Part shown: in pieces, positions 8,959 to 18,300 of the stretch | Layout: the number at the start of each line of letters is the position of its first letter | How positions within the stretch are numbered: the stretch's first letter is position 1 | Source: Coemansia sp. RSA 1804 | Lineage: Eukaryota > Kickxellomycota > Kickxellomycetes > Kickxellales > Kickxellaceae | Assembly: GCA_027578815.1 (NCBI GenBank) | Contig: JANBTH010000299.1 | Location: 1 to 21,665, forward strand | DNA: 21,665 bases | Direction of reading: 5' to 3' | The notes under the pieces: model-generated | The model's database searches: none | Seen by the model: the letters and a program-made list of their open reading frames with translations, nothing else | What the model was told of the DNA's origin: nothing | Translations under genes and position numbers: made by a program

Positions 8959-9020
8959 CACTGGAGGCTCTGTAGATGAGGGGTCTTTGCTATCATGTGA
9001 AAATATATTTATTAAGAAGT
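8959..9020. other. Short convergent spacer KEX1 / copy 2
   Basis: Only 62 bases separate the KEX1 stop from the distal stop of copy 2. It contains TTTATT (9008-9013), an AATAAA on the minus strand. The two 3' UTRs must overlap or end very close together. Confidence 0.6.
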
Positions 9021-10661
9021 TTATAGATATGAAAATGTGTCAACATCCTTGATAAAGTTAATTTGTTGGAATTTTTCTGGCAAGAAACTCTTCATAACGT
9101 ATGAGTATAATTTATCCCGAATTTCAACATGCCTCAAGCTTGTTGTTCGTAGTAGTAGATGATTGAGAAGAGCGAGAAGACTGTGTGGATTGTCTGGATC
9201 GATATGAAAAACAAGCAAATGTTCGAGCTTTGTGTCCAGAAGATCAATCTTTCCTTGCTCCCCTTCCTCTAGTCCTAACCGAATGGTTGACAGGCATTCA
9301 TAACTTAAGTCAAAACGATAAAGATTTAGTTTTCAAAGGTTATAAAAGTTGGGGATGTGCTTCAGTAGCTCATTGAATTGAATGTAATCAAGGCGTATTT
9401 CTGTAATATTCACCCATGATACTGTTCGTTGAATGTCAATTGATAAAACAAAATCGGCTTTGCAGATGCTCCCAATCCTAGTGTAGCCAAAATAACGATC
9501 TGCTGCAATGTAGAAGTCGTCAACCAGTACCCCTCCAAATACTTTAATGTGCATTTTGTCAACGCTTTTAAACCGTAATCTACTAGCAGCAACAACTGAC
9601 TTGCTATCCCCATGGATAGTCAATTCTTCCAAATGCGTGGGTATTGTATCAGTATAAAATACATCACAATCTACTGGAGAATTCCTTAAGAATAGATTCT
9701 GGAGTCTTGGAAACCAAAGCATGTGTGATCCGTATGGTCTAGCTTGTTTTGAATACTTTTTTGAAAGCTCTCTTTCCTTATCCGTTTGAGTTTTATATTG
9801 TAGATCAAGAGTTTTTAGGTTTGTAAACTCTATACGTCCAGACGTTGTAAAGTCATGGAAAATCCACCACGAAAAGTTGCTGCCAGGTATGTTGGATAAC
9901 TTCAAGTATTGGAGTGATTTGGCGTAAAAAGAAGGATATCGATGTATATAATTAAAAAGATTCAATGAAAGTGATGTCAATTCGACTGAGAATGTTGGTA
10001 AAGGAGATTTAGATGAATTATAAAGATTTAAACTTTGCAAACGAGGTGCATAGTGTTTGATAAGGATGTAGAGCGCTGTTATTAAAATTGTGTCTTCACC
10101 AAGGCCCACATCTAAGTGAGTAATATTTGGTAACCTGTTTTGAAAATCGCGGATGTAGTTTGAAACTGTTGCTGAGATTCCTTCTAGGGTCATATCTTTG
10201 GACCTTAAAGAATCATTAAAATTAGGAAAGATACTAATCAAAAACGATGACAGATTTAACCAATAACCCACACCAAGTGCTAAAAGGCCCTTCAAAACAT
10301 GAAAATATTGGCTGATATTTATGCTAGGATAAACTGTAACTCTCAGCTCAGATACACAATCGCAGTTGTATTTGTCACGTCCAGTGATTATGCCAAGGTT
10401 GGATCTGCAAACAATCTCATTGTCAGCGTAGTAGACGCAGCTCTTTAGATTGACCTTTCGAAGTCCATTGTTTTTCAGTGGGCAAATATCAACAAAGCCT
10501 TGACAAAACACAGAGCTTTTAAACAAGTCATACCAATTGGTACACACCTGAAGAAAGGGTAGCTTTAGTTTCCAATTGTCAATATATTTAGCTAATTCAC
10601 CAGATGCAAGACATAGGATACGATAGAGTATCTGAGTATCCAGGTCGTTTATATGAACCAT
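9021..10661 (-). pseudogene. F-box-like/LRR-like paralog copy 2 with one premature TGA
   Basis: Second member of the family, read on the minus strand from ATG (10661-10659). Residues 1-442 align along copy 1 with the same F-box-like N-terminus, CRSNLGIITGRD..NCDC (85-102) and the PVDCDVFYTDT block. At codon 443 a TGA (plus-strand 9333-9335) falls where copy 1 has Gln (CAA) and copy 3 has Arg (CGA). Beyond it the same frame stays open for 103 more codons to the stop at 9021. These keep the family C-terminus (YECLSTIRLGLEE..., NPHSLLALLNHLLLR, SFLPEKF). No frameshift is seen. It is either a young nonsense pseudogene, a C-terminally shortened protein, a polymorphism or sequencing error, or a readthrough gene. 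A CGA or CAA to TGA change is a single transition. An AATAAA signal (plus-strand TTTATT 9008-9013) lies just past the distal stop. Confidence 0.75.
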
Positions 10662-10971
10662 ATTGGAGAGGAAAGTATGCTAAAAAGTAATATCTTAAAA
10701 ATAAAGGAATAGAGAAACAAAAGTGGTTGTCATATCTGTTGCGTTTTTAAAGCATGTAGTGAAAATTGACACATCTGCAAAGTTAATGCAGCATATCTGC
10801 AAGACTGCATTGACAACCAGATGCCAAAAATTAAATTAATACTAATTATGAGATTCCTGGAAAAAAGACGATATTCACACAAATTAAAACATGTTGATAT
10901 ACTTTGTATAGCCGTTTGAGCAATATGTTATAAAAAAATTAGCTCCCATGCTGATAAAAATAGAGGAACTA
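10662..10971. other. Spacer between copies 2 and 3
   Basis: 310 AT-rich bases: the promoter of copy 2 (right next to 10661) and the 3' flank of copy 3. Bases 10662-10733 match 1954-2019 upstream of copy 1 closely, apart from a 6-base indel. Weaker similarity continues for some tens of bases. No ORF. Confidence 0.6.
10690..10701 (-). promoter_or_regulatory. Shared upstream element TTTTTAAGATAT, copy 2
   Basis: Same 12 bases on the minus strand, again with 28 bases between it and the ATG of copy 2. It lies in the conserved block ATGACAACC...TTAGCATACTTT shared with copy 1. Confidence 0.45.
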
Positions 10972-12591
10972 CTAGCTAAATCTAACATGCGAAAACTTTC
11001 CTGGCAAAAAACTCTTCTCGACAATCCTAATTTGACTGTAGTCAATATTGATCTTCTTCAAAGTTGCTGTTCGTATAAGCAGGTGGTTGAGAATGGCGAG
11101 ATAATTGTATAGGCCATCCGGTTCAGTATTGCCAATGGAAATAAACTCAATTTTCGTGTCTAGCAACTCGAATGTTTCTTGCTTCTCTTCTTCTAGCCCA
11201 AATTGAATGATTGACAATGACTCGTCGCTCAAATAAATACTCCCAACACTGAGATCACGAAGATTGTAAAAGTTGGGAATATGCTGTAGCAGTTCGTCAA
11301 ATCCGATTCTATGAAGCCCTAGCTGAGTAACATTTACCCAGGATCCCGTGCGTTTAATGTCAATCATTGAATCAAAACTTGCTATACAACTACCTCGAAT
11401 CTTGGTATATCCAAAATAACGGCCCGCTGCAACGTAAAAGTCAGTTTTGGGTTCTTCTTCTCCATATATTTTAATAAGCATTTCATTAACACTTGTGAAC
11501 CGTAACCTGCTAGCGGCAACAACTGAATCACAATCTCCTTGAATATTCAATTTCTCCAGCTGCGAGGAAATGGTATCAGTATAAAACACATCACAATCCA
11601 CGGGAGGATAAAGCAAAGTCAAATTCTGAAGCTTTGGAAACCGGAGCATGTGTGTTCCATACGGCCTAGTCTGCTTTGAGTACTTTTCCGAAAGCTTTTG
11701 CTCTTTTTCCGTTTGCGCTTTATATGACAGACTAAGTGTTTTTAGATGCGTAAACTCTATGTATCCAGGTGTTTCAAAGTCGTGGAAAGCCCACCACGAA
11801 AAGTTGCTGCTAGAAATATTGTCAAAGTTTAGGTACTGGAGTGATTTGGCGTAAAAGGAAAAATGGCGGTGTGTATAATCTTCAAGAGCCAGTGAGAGAG
11901 ATGTTAATTCTGGAGAGAACACTGGCAAAGGTGAGTTTATCGGATAATAAATGTATAAATGTTGCAAGTGCTGTGCATAGTTATAAATAAGGATAGAAAA
12001 TGTGGATGTCAGCACTTTATCTTCGCAGTAATCAAACACCAAGCGAGTTATATTTGGTGCCTGGTTATAAAAATTACTAATGTATTTTGAGACTGTCCCT
12101 GAAAGCTCATCCAAATTAGGCATTTGAAATGTTGAAGTAACTCCAAAATTGGGGCGGCTATCGAGCACAAGTGAAGAAAGATTGAACCAATACCCAACAC
12201 CAAGTGCTAATAGGTTTTCCAAAATATGGCCATATTTACTAACATGCAGGTCACCAAAAACTCCAACATCTAACTCTGACACGCAGTCACAGTTATGCTT
12301 GTCCCGTCCGGTAATTATGCCAAGGTTTGACCTGCAGACAATATCGTTGTCGTAAAAGTAAATACAGCTGCCACTAGTCGTGCTATCCAAGTCTGTGCTG
12401 TCATGTAGTGAGTGAATACGGACAAACCCTTGCGAAAACACATAACTCTTTAACAAGTCGTACCACTTGGTACACACCTGGAGCAAGGTGAGCTTTCGTT
12501 TCCACTCGTAGATATGTTTAGCTGGCCCACCAGATGCAAGACAGAGAATGCGAAAGAGGACCTGAGGGTCCAGGTCGTTTACATGAGCCAT
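10972..12591 (-). CDS. F-box-like/LRR-like protein, paralog copy 3
   Basis: Complete 539-residue ORF from ATG 12591-12589. It is collinear with copies 1 and 2: F-box-like N-terminus (DLDPQVLFRILCLAS...LLQVCTKWYDLLKSYVFSQGF, 6-56), CRSNLGIITGRD..NCDC at exactly 86-103 as in copy 1, the SWWAFHDF and RPYGTHMLRFPKL segments, PVDCDVFYTDT, SWVN, HIPNFYNLRDLS, then the C-terminal NHLLIRTATLKK and SFLPGKF. It is the most divergent of the three. No disabling change is seen. A role as an SCF substrate adaptor is inferred from the fold only. AT-rich. Oriented in tandem with copy 2 and inverted to copy 1. Its upstream region keeps the TTTTTAAGATAT element but lacks about 18 bases between it and the ATG. 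Confidence 0.65.
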   Translation of the reverse strand: MAHVNDLDPQVLFRILCLASGGPAKHIYEWKRKLTLLQVCTKWYDLLKSYVFSQGFVRIHSLHDSTDLDSTTSGSCIYFYDNDIVCRSNLGIITGRDKHNCDCVSELDVGVFGDLHVSKYGHILENLLALGVGYWFNLSSLVLDSRPNFGVTSTFQMPNLDELSGTVSKYISNFYNQAPNITRLVFDYCEDKVLTSTFSILIYNYAQHLQHLYIYYPINSPLPVFSPELTSLSLALEDYTHRHFSFYAKSLQYLNFDNISSSNFSWWAFHDFETPGYIEFTHLKTLSLSYKAQTEKEQKLSEKYSKQTRPYGTHMLRFPKLQNLTLLYPPVDCDVFYTDTISSQLEKLNIQGDCDSVVAASRLRFTSVNEMLIKIYGEEEPKTDFYVAAGRYFGYTKIRGSCIASFDSMIDIKRTGSWVNVTQLGLHRIGFDELLQHIPNFYNLRDLSVGSIYLSDESLSIIQFGLEEEKQETFELLDTKIEFISIGNTEPDGLYNYLAILNHLLIRTATLKKINIDYSQIRIVEKSFLPGKFSHVRFS

Positions 12592-12978
12592 ATTAGAAAG
12601 TATATCTTAAAAATGTATCTGGGAAATAGAATAAATAGAAAAGCTGTTGAAGAACGATGACCTTGCTGGCAGCAACAACGGACCTTATAACGGTTTTCTC
12701 CTTGGAGCTTTATAGGAAACAGAACAAGCATTTCGGATCAGGGTTTAGCTAGGAGTGAAAACGCTGGTAGATAAAAAAAATGTACTCCAAGAGACTCAAA
12801 GAACTTTTTTGCTCGCTCATCCACATTTTTGACAAAACAAAAGTGGCTTCCATTGTATTTTTTGAAGAACATTTTAACAAGGTTAACATGTCTGCAACAC
12901 ATTTGCCACATATTGAAATAAGTGATATTGTTATTGGTAAAACTGCTGTTATTGTGGTAAAAGTATAAATTTGACTGA
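12592..12978. other. Spacer between copy 3 and SEC66
   Basis: 387 bases: promoter of copy 3 (near 12592-12650) and 3' UTR of SEC66. A 62-codon plus-strand ORF (12780-12968) resembles nothing known and lies antisense in a probable 3' UTR, so it is not called. Confidence 0.5.
12602..12613 (-). promoter_or_regulatory. Shared upstream element TTTTTAAGATAT, copy 3
   Basis: Third occurrence of the element, here with only 10 bases to the ATG. The flanking TCTATT and TACTTT words of copies 1 and 2 are also recognisable. Confidence 0.4.
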
Positions 12979-13899
12979 TTACTTGCTCTTGCCTTTTCCC
13001 TTTCCTCCCTTGCCACCAGACTTGCCTGGGTTTGGCGAGTTGCTGTTGCTCTTGGACGCAGCCTTTTCCTCGGCCTTGTTCTCAGTGATCTCTTCCGTCT
13101 TCTCCTCAGTATTCTCTTTGTTCTTGTTCTCGGTATCCTCTTTGGCCTTGTCCTCGGTATCCTCCTTCTTCTCCTCAATCTTGGGCTTTTCAGCCGCCTT
13201 TGCCTGGGCTTCCTGTTGTCTCTTCGCATGGGCAGCAGCAGCAATCTTCATCGCCTGGCCGATAGGCATATTGAAAATACTGCTCAGAATAACGTCATTT
13301 TTCATCAGCTCCTTGTTCTCGGGCGTTCCGTCGGTGGTGGCCTTTTCTCTCTCTTCGGGCGACATTGCTTCCATCATAAGATCCCTGTTGCACCTAGCCG
13401 ACTCAAAGTTCAGCTTCAGCATCTCCTCACGAAGTTCGCGCAGTCTATGGTTATTGACCATCTCGGAGGCGGCATAGAAGATCGAGCCACCCCATCCCTT
13501 CTGGATCTTCTCAGCTTCCTGTACAACGCTCATCATTTCACCTTCGTTCTCAACCTCAGCCGCATTGAATTGGTGCATCAGTTCCTCTGATATGGCGCCG
13601 GATTTGACCAAGCTAGTCAGAGTTTGCTTGTTCATCTTTATCTCAATGGCCCTCATTATATCGGCCATTGCGCGACGGAACAGAGCGGCTCTTATGGTCT
13701 CCTGGGGGACGGCTTCGTCCTGGCTTTTCTTTAGCTCCACCAGCGAGTAGTAGATATCTCTTTCCGGATGCGACGGGTACCACGATTCGAGCTTGGCCAT
13801 TGCGCGTTCCTTGCGCTTGTGGTAGTAGTGGACAAACGTGCCAAACACCAGACCCCACCCCACAATGTACACCAACAGCATGCTGGTGCCGGATGCCAT
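12979..13899 (-). CDS. SEC66: Sec66 (Sec71-like), Sec62/63 translocon subunit
   Basis: 306-residue ORF, ATG 13899-13897, TAA 12981-12979. Sec66 (yeast Sec71) is a non-essential ER membrane subunit of the Sec63 complex for post-translational protein import. One N-terminal transmembrane helix lies at about 8-26 (LLVYIVGWGLVFGTFVHYY), followed by basic residues HKRKER and the family block LESWYPSHPERDIYYSL (37-53). Also typical are the helical core ALFRRAMADIMRAIEIK (72-88) and GWGGSIFYAASEMVNN (135-150). From about 225 the protein leaves the family domain for a Lys/Glu tail. This has four 8-residue repeats of type KKEDTEDK (244-275), then a Ser/Asn and Gly/Lys end (GKSGGKGGKGKGKSK). The yeast protein is shorter and lacks such a tail. 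It is divergently transcribed from RPF2 across 471 bases. Confidence 0.87.
   Translation of the reverse strand: MASGTSMLLVYIVGWGLVFGTFVHYYHKRKERAMAKLESWYPSHPERDIYYSLVELKKSQDEAVPQETIRAALFRRAMADIMRAIEIKMNKQTLTSLVKSGAISEELMHQFNAAEVENEGEMMSVVQEAEKIQKGWGGSIFYAASEMVNNHRLRELREEMLKLNFESARCNRDLMMEAMSPEEREKATTDGTPENKELMKNDVILSSIFNMPIGQAMKIAAAAHAKRQQEAQAKAAEKPKIEEKKEDTEDKAKEDTENKNKENTEEKTEEITENKAEEKAASKSNSNSPNPGKSGGKGGKGKGKSK
13075..13170 (-). repeat. SEC66: 24-bp (8-residue) tandem repeat in the SEC66 tail
   Basis: Four imperfect units encode KKEDTEDK, AKEDTENK, NKENTEEK and TEEITENK (residues 244-275). The period is 24 bases in frame, so copy number could vary without breaking the gene. The tail is highly charged and probably cytosolic. 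Confidence 0.75.
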
Positions 13900-14370
13900 T
13901 TTTGCTTTATATGAATATGAATGCTGTTCCTTTCCCCCTTGCTATACGAGTGGCTTTGATATGCCCTTTTCCCAGGGTTTCTACGCTTCTTGCACGCGTC
14001 TAGAAGAAATACACGATGAGCCCAAAAAGAAAGAGATGAGCAGATAAAAGAGTGGAATGTGGGACAAGGTGAGAGAAGAAACGCAAGCCCTTTTGTTGTC
14101 TCTTTTATTCGAGTTTCTCCAGGCTTGCATTTTCATCTTTCTGTTCAGCCAATAAGCGTCGAATAACGCATCAACCACTGATTATACCTAGTAATCCATC
14201 AACACAATGGATTACGAGGATGAAAAAAAAAAAGTTTAAAAACTTCAGATCAACAAAAAAAAGCAAAACCGAGTTCTACTTTTTTCTCTCTTGTTAGGAG
14301 CCGCTCAATTTCTATATAAATTCCACTTTTGTTGTCCAGTGCACTCACCACTTTTGTATACGGCCTAAAC
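13900..14370. other. Divergent promoter region SEC66 / RPF2
   Basis: 471 bases between two start codons facing away from each other. It contains A-runs around 14222-14232 and 14254-14262, the palindrome AAGTTTAAAAACTT close to 14230-14245, and a TATA-like box near RPF2. No gene is supported; the short ORFs are A/T low complexity. Confidence 0.6.
14313..14320 (+). promoter_or_regulatory. RPF2: TATA-like box TATATAAA before RPF2
   Basis: TATATAAA lies 51-58 bases upstream of the proposed RPF2 ATG. This would place a start site about 30 bases downstream and give a short 5' UTR. Called by motif only. Confidence 0.4.
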
Positions 14371-15398
14371 ATGCTTGTCCAGCCGTAAGTACTCTCTAAA
14401 CAAGGATAGCAGCGCCATTTGTTCAGAATAGGAATGCCACTAACAAACACCACTGACGACATTATTATGTACCTCACATTTGTAGAAAGCCAAAGAACGC
14501 ACGCTCAAAGCGCGTTCAGACAAACAGAGGCCCAAAAGTAGTGGAGAACACAAAGACGGCGATATTTGTCCGAGGCAGCAAAACCAGCCAGGTTATAATA
14601 GACGTTCTATCCGATCTGTATTCACTGAGGAAACCCGATGCGATAAATTTCACAAAGAAGAATGAGGTCCACCCGTTTGACGATGAAACGAGCATCGAGT
14701 TCTTTGCACGCAAGAACGATAGCTCGCTGTTTGCTGTTGGCATGCACTCGAAGAAGCGGCCGCATAATCTGATACTGGGACGGATGTTCAACTACCAGAT
14801 CCTGGACATGATTGAGCTTGGCATTGAGCGGTGTGCGCCGATGAAGGATTTCAAGGCAGCCACTTCGGCGGTCGGCATGCGGCCGCTGATGGTATTCAAC
14901 GGCGAGGCATTCAACCACAGCGAAGACATGGTTAGGCTCAAGAGCACGCTGCTGGACTTTTTCCGCGGCGAGGTTGCCGAGATGGTGTCGCTTAAGGGCC
15001 TCGAGTATGTGATATCTGTGACCGCCGGGCCGCCCGGTATCAATGGCGAGCCGGGGCTTGTGTTTTTCCGCACGTACACGACCAGTCTGAAAAAGTCTGG
15101 TGTGCGTCAGCCTCGCGTGGAGCTTGAGGAAATGGGCCCGTCGATAGATATGCGCATCCGTCGTGTGCGGTACCCAACAGACGATATGTGGAAGCAGGCA
15201 ACTCGCATTCCCAAGGAGCTGAAGGTCACAAAGGTCAAAAACATTTCTCGCGATGGACTGGGCGACAAGTACGGCAGAATCCACATGGGCAAGCAGGACA
15301 TCAACAAGATCCAGACACGCAAGGTCAAAGCGCTCAAGAAACACTTGGATGCCGATAGCAACAAAAGACAAAAGATGGATGTCGATGGCTTGGAGTAG
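14371..15398 (+). CDS. RPF2: Rpf2, Brix-domain 60S ribosome assembly factor, two exons
   Basis: Rpf2 works with Rrs1 to bring 5S rRNA, uL5 and uL18 into nucleolar pre-60S particles. Model: exon 1 14371-14384 (14 bases, MLVQ plus two bases), intron 14385-14485, exon 2 14486-15398; 308 residues. The first ATG inside exon 2 (14541) would lose a conserved basic N-terminus. Reading upstream gives KPKNARSKR...VVENTK, which matches the Rpf2 family start, and an in-frame TGA at 14454 forces an upstream exon. The GTAAGT donor at 14385 restores MLVQPKPKNARSKR. The Brix domain runs from about 26 to 228, including HPFDDETSIEFFARKND, IELGIERCAPMKDF, LDFFRGE and MRIRRVR. The C-terminal signature DKYGRIHMGKQDINKIQTRK is present, ending in a basic KRQKMDVDGLE tail. 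Complete, no oddity beyond the tiny first exon. AATAAA follows at 15512. Confidence 0.95.
14385..14485 (+). other. RPF2: Intron in RPF2
   Basis: Donor GTAAGT (14385-14390), branch-point-like CTAAC (14440-14444), and acceptor TAG (14483-14485), which is the first AG after the branch site; 101 bases. It splits a Pro codon after its second base. Confidence 0.92.
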
Positions 15399-18300
15399 CA
15401 ATATTATACAAGTACAACCGTATGTTTTTTATTTCTTCTTTGTGATAAACAAGCTTTATTGTGATATGTTTTTTGTTTCTAGAATGTGGTTTAGCTGTTA
15501 TTCTTGTTTGAAATAAAGTGCACGTCTCTTTAACATTAGCATTGTCCCGATAAAGCCAACATACATGTTCCGAATATGGATTTGGCAGAAAAGGCAAAAA
15601 AAGGTTTACTCATATGATGGAAATTAAGTTCTATCAATGCATTTTGTTTCATTTGGTCGCGATCTGTGCTGTATCTGTGTTCTGTTTGGGAAAGAAAGTT
15701 GAATGTGAAAGAGCCGTTGACAGATCCGTCACACTGCATTTGCCTTTATCTTTGTGTGTGCTGTTGTTGTTGTCACAAGCTGCCTTCTTTCTTCTTAAAA
15801 AAAAGCAAAACAAAATATGAATAAAGTAGCTGGCAACTGTTGGCAGGCATGTGGTATAGCACTTTCTTGTTTCTTTTCTTAGCTTGTGTATTGTTGCTTG
15901 CGGCGGTAGCCAAAAGAGTATCCGCCATTTTCCGCGCAAACAAGAGCTGAAATACCATGCACTGTGAATTAGAAACAATGTACGCCATTTATCTGTCACG
16001 CAGCCTACATTGTTTGTTTTGTATATTTTCACGGCTAAAGAATGCGCGTCGTATTTTAAACGCTTATTCTAGCGACAATGCTGCTTGGTGCGTATAAGAG
16101 CAGCAGCACACATTGTTTAAACATCATTTTTCTACCACACACTAATGTCCTTTAATGGCTGGAAAAAAAGAGCACAAGAAAGGGAATTTGCATTACGTTG
16201 TTGAAATAACCGGGATGCACGATGATGAAAGCAAGTGTTTTTATTTTCTGTGAAATCCAAAATAGCTACATCATTCCATTCGCATATGCGGCTCAAAATA
16301 GAAGAACATTTTTGCTAGCGCTGAATTCACAGAGGAAAAGATGTAGAAATCGATAAGAATCGGTTTACATCTTATTGCAACTGCATTTCCAAAACACGGC
16401 ATTATCAGCACATGGCTTTCTAGTCGCTTCTGTGCAAGAAATATGCGGGTCGCAAACCATGTGGCCAAACACACAAAAAAAGAGGATGCAAAAACAAAAA
16501 GCCCAACAGTCCCCATTGCATGCCAAGAGAAAACCGGGTATGACACAGGGATTGGGCGTTGCGAATAAGAGTTGCGAAGATCCCGCCCCCTATCACTGGG
16601 CAACAAAAAAGCGGGTGAGAGAGAGAGGAAAGGAGGAGGATATCGATAAAAGGGGGGAGTGTCTTTGTTTTTCTTGGATTGGACCTGACAAACAGCTGAA
16701 TGTCGCAATAGCCGTTGATCATTGTGGCAGGGGCTTGTTCCGGTCGCAGACGATGCCAGAGCAGAATGCAAACCTGCTTTGTTGTGTGCAGAAGAGCCTG
16801 CGCAGGCATCTCGCCCTCTGCACTCCCTGGCGTAATACATTGCATCATGCCAGCATAATGGACGACAAGCGATTGAAGATGGAAAAAAACGAGTGTGGAT
16901 AAGAGCAGATCGCCTTTCGCCGTTATATTCATTTTCGCTTGTTCATGGATCATGGGTTCAACAGATCATGTCTGCATTGCAGGGGGTGGCGATAATGGCG
17001 GTGATTTGACCGGCAGATGAAGGAAAATAAAAAGATCTGTGGAACTGACTCTAAAGGACATGCGTTTGTGTGTGCAAAGGAATCACGGTGGATCGCAAAA
17101 GAAGCCTGCTTTGTGGGTTTAGCACAAGAAGTATGTGCGCGTATTGCTGTTGTGCAGCAGGCAGCCCCTTTATGTACTCAACAACAAGTGCATCAGAAAC
17201 AGCCAGAAAGCAAGCAGCAATGTTGTGGTATCCGATCTTGAACGCGGTCTGGATTCTGCAGCACCCATGGTTTGCAGCCTAAAAAAGAAAAACAATAAAA
17301 GGAAAACACCGAAACACGGCTGAAGAATCCTTGTTTGGGCAAGCAGCAGCTTTCGCCGCCCCCCAACAACAACAATGAGTGGCAGCAGCCAGAGAAAGCT
17401 GTTCCCAACTCTAGCCTGATGCAGCCGGGTCAAGAAGACAGCCAGACAGAATGGAGCAGAAGAGGGGGGTGGGTTTGCGGCCTCCCCTCCGCGCAAGAAA
17501 GTTCTATTTTCCAAGGCTTGCCTTGCTGCACTGCCTCTCCTTGCGCCATTGCCCGCGTGCGTGAATGATAGCTCTGCCTTCTCACTCGGCTTTCTTTGCT
17601 CTTCTTCTTCAAGCTTTCATCCGGGCAGCGCCAGCAGAGACACTCTGCGACGCCAGAGCAGGCCTTCTCAAATAATAATAAAAGAGAGCGAGACTTCCAC
17701 CCGTAGCCATATTTCATTTTGGATTCCAGCTGCTGCAAGGTTTTTCTTTCGTTTTCTGTTCTATCCGATCTTCTTCTAGCTTGTCGAGTTGTGTGCCCGG
17801 CATCTAAAGTGGTTTCTTTGCTCCGTGAGTCAGCACCGGCATCCTTCTTTTTATATACGAATTACAGTTGCTACTGTGTTATTTAGTGATATTCTGTTGA
17901 CTCTTTTATATTTCTTCTCTACGATCATCTGTCGTCCTGGCATCTTTGCTTTTCCCTGTATATCCTCTTGCTCGTACCAAGGCATCGTACCCATCCTCAG
18001 CAACATTTGAACTAAGGTCTTTTTCTTTACCCCACTTTTTTTTATCGACAGACAATCCCAGGATATTTGTAGCTTGGTAGCGATAAATAGCACTGCCAAT
18101 CTGTTCAAACAGGGCATTTCTCCACGCATACACGCCTTACCATCCCTAACATCTACTGCGTTTATAGACGAAGGAGGCGATAATTTAAGGCTCAGGGCAC
18201 AAAAAAAGAGCATAGCGTAACTCTTGGTGTATCGTTATAAGCGAGTGGTTTTCCATTTCCCCCTCCCTCTTTTCTTTTTCATCTGTTGCCTAGAGCTGGA

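Noticed and set aside
8152..8961. 269-codon minus-strand ORF opposite KEX1
   Set aside because: Shadow of the GC-rich KEX1 reading frame; KEX1 motifs are unambiguous on the plus strand.
9021..9218. Separate small gene on the minus strand
   Set aside because: It is the C-terminal part of copy 2 in the same frame beyond the TGA, and its apparent start is a TTG codon.
12780..12968. 62-codon plus-strand ORF between copy 3 and SEC66
   Set aside because: Protein-like at first sight but short, without homology that I recognise, and antisense to the likely SEC66 3' UTR.
12738..13244. Arg-rich minus-strand ORF of 168 codons
   Set aside because: It overlaps the SEC66 repeat tail in another frame; the Arg-rich repeats are a frame-shifted reading of the Lys/Glu octapeptide repeat.
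14541..15398. RPF2 starting at Met 14541
   Set aside because: It would drop the conserved KPKNARSKR N-terminus, which reads in frame just upstream and is joined by clear splice sites to ATG 14371.
16271..16953. Three overlapping ORFs of 175-190 codons on both strands
   Set aside because: They overlap each other on opposite strands, have no recognisable motifs and no family resemblance; random open frames are the simpler explanation.
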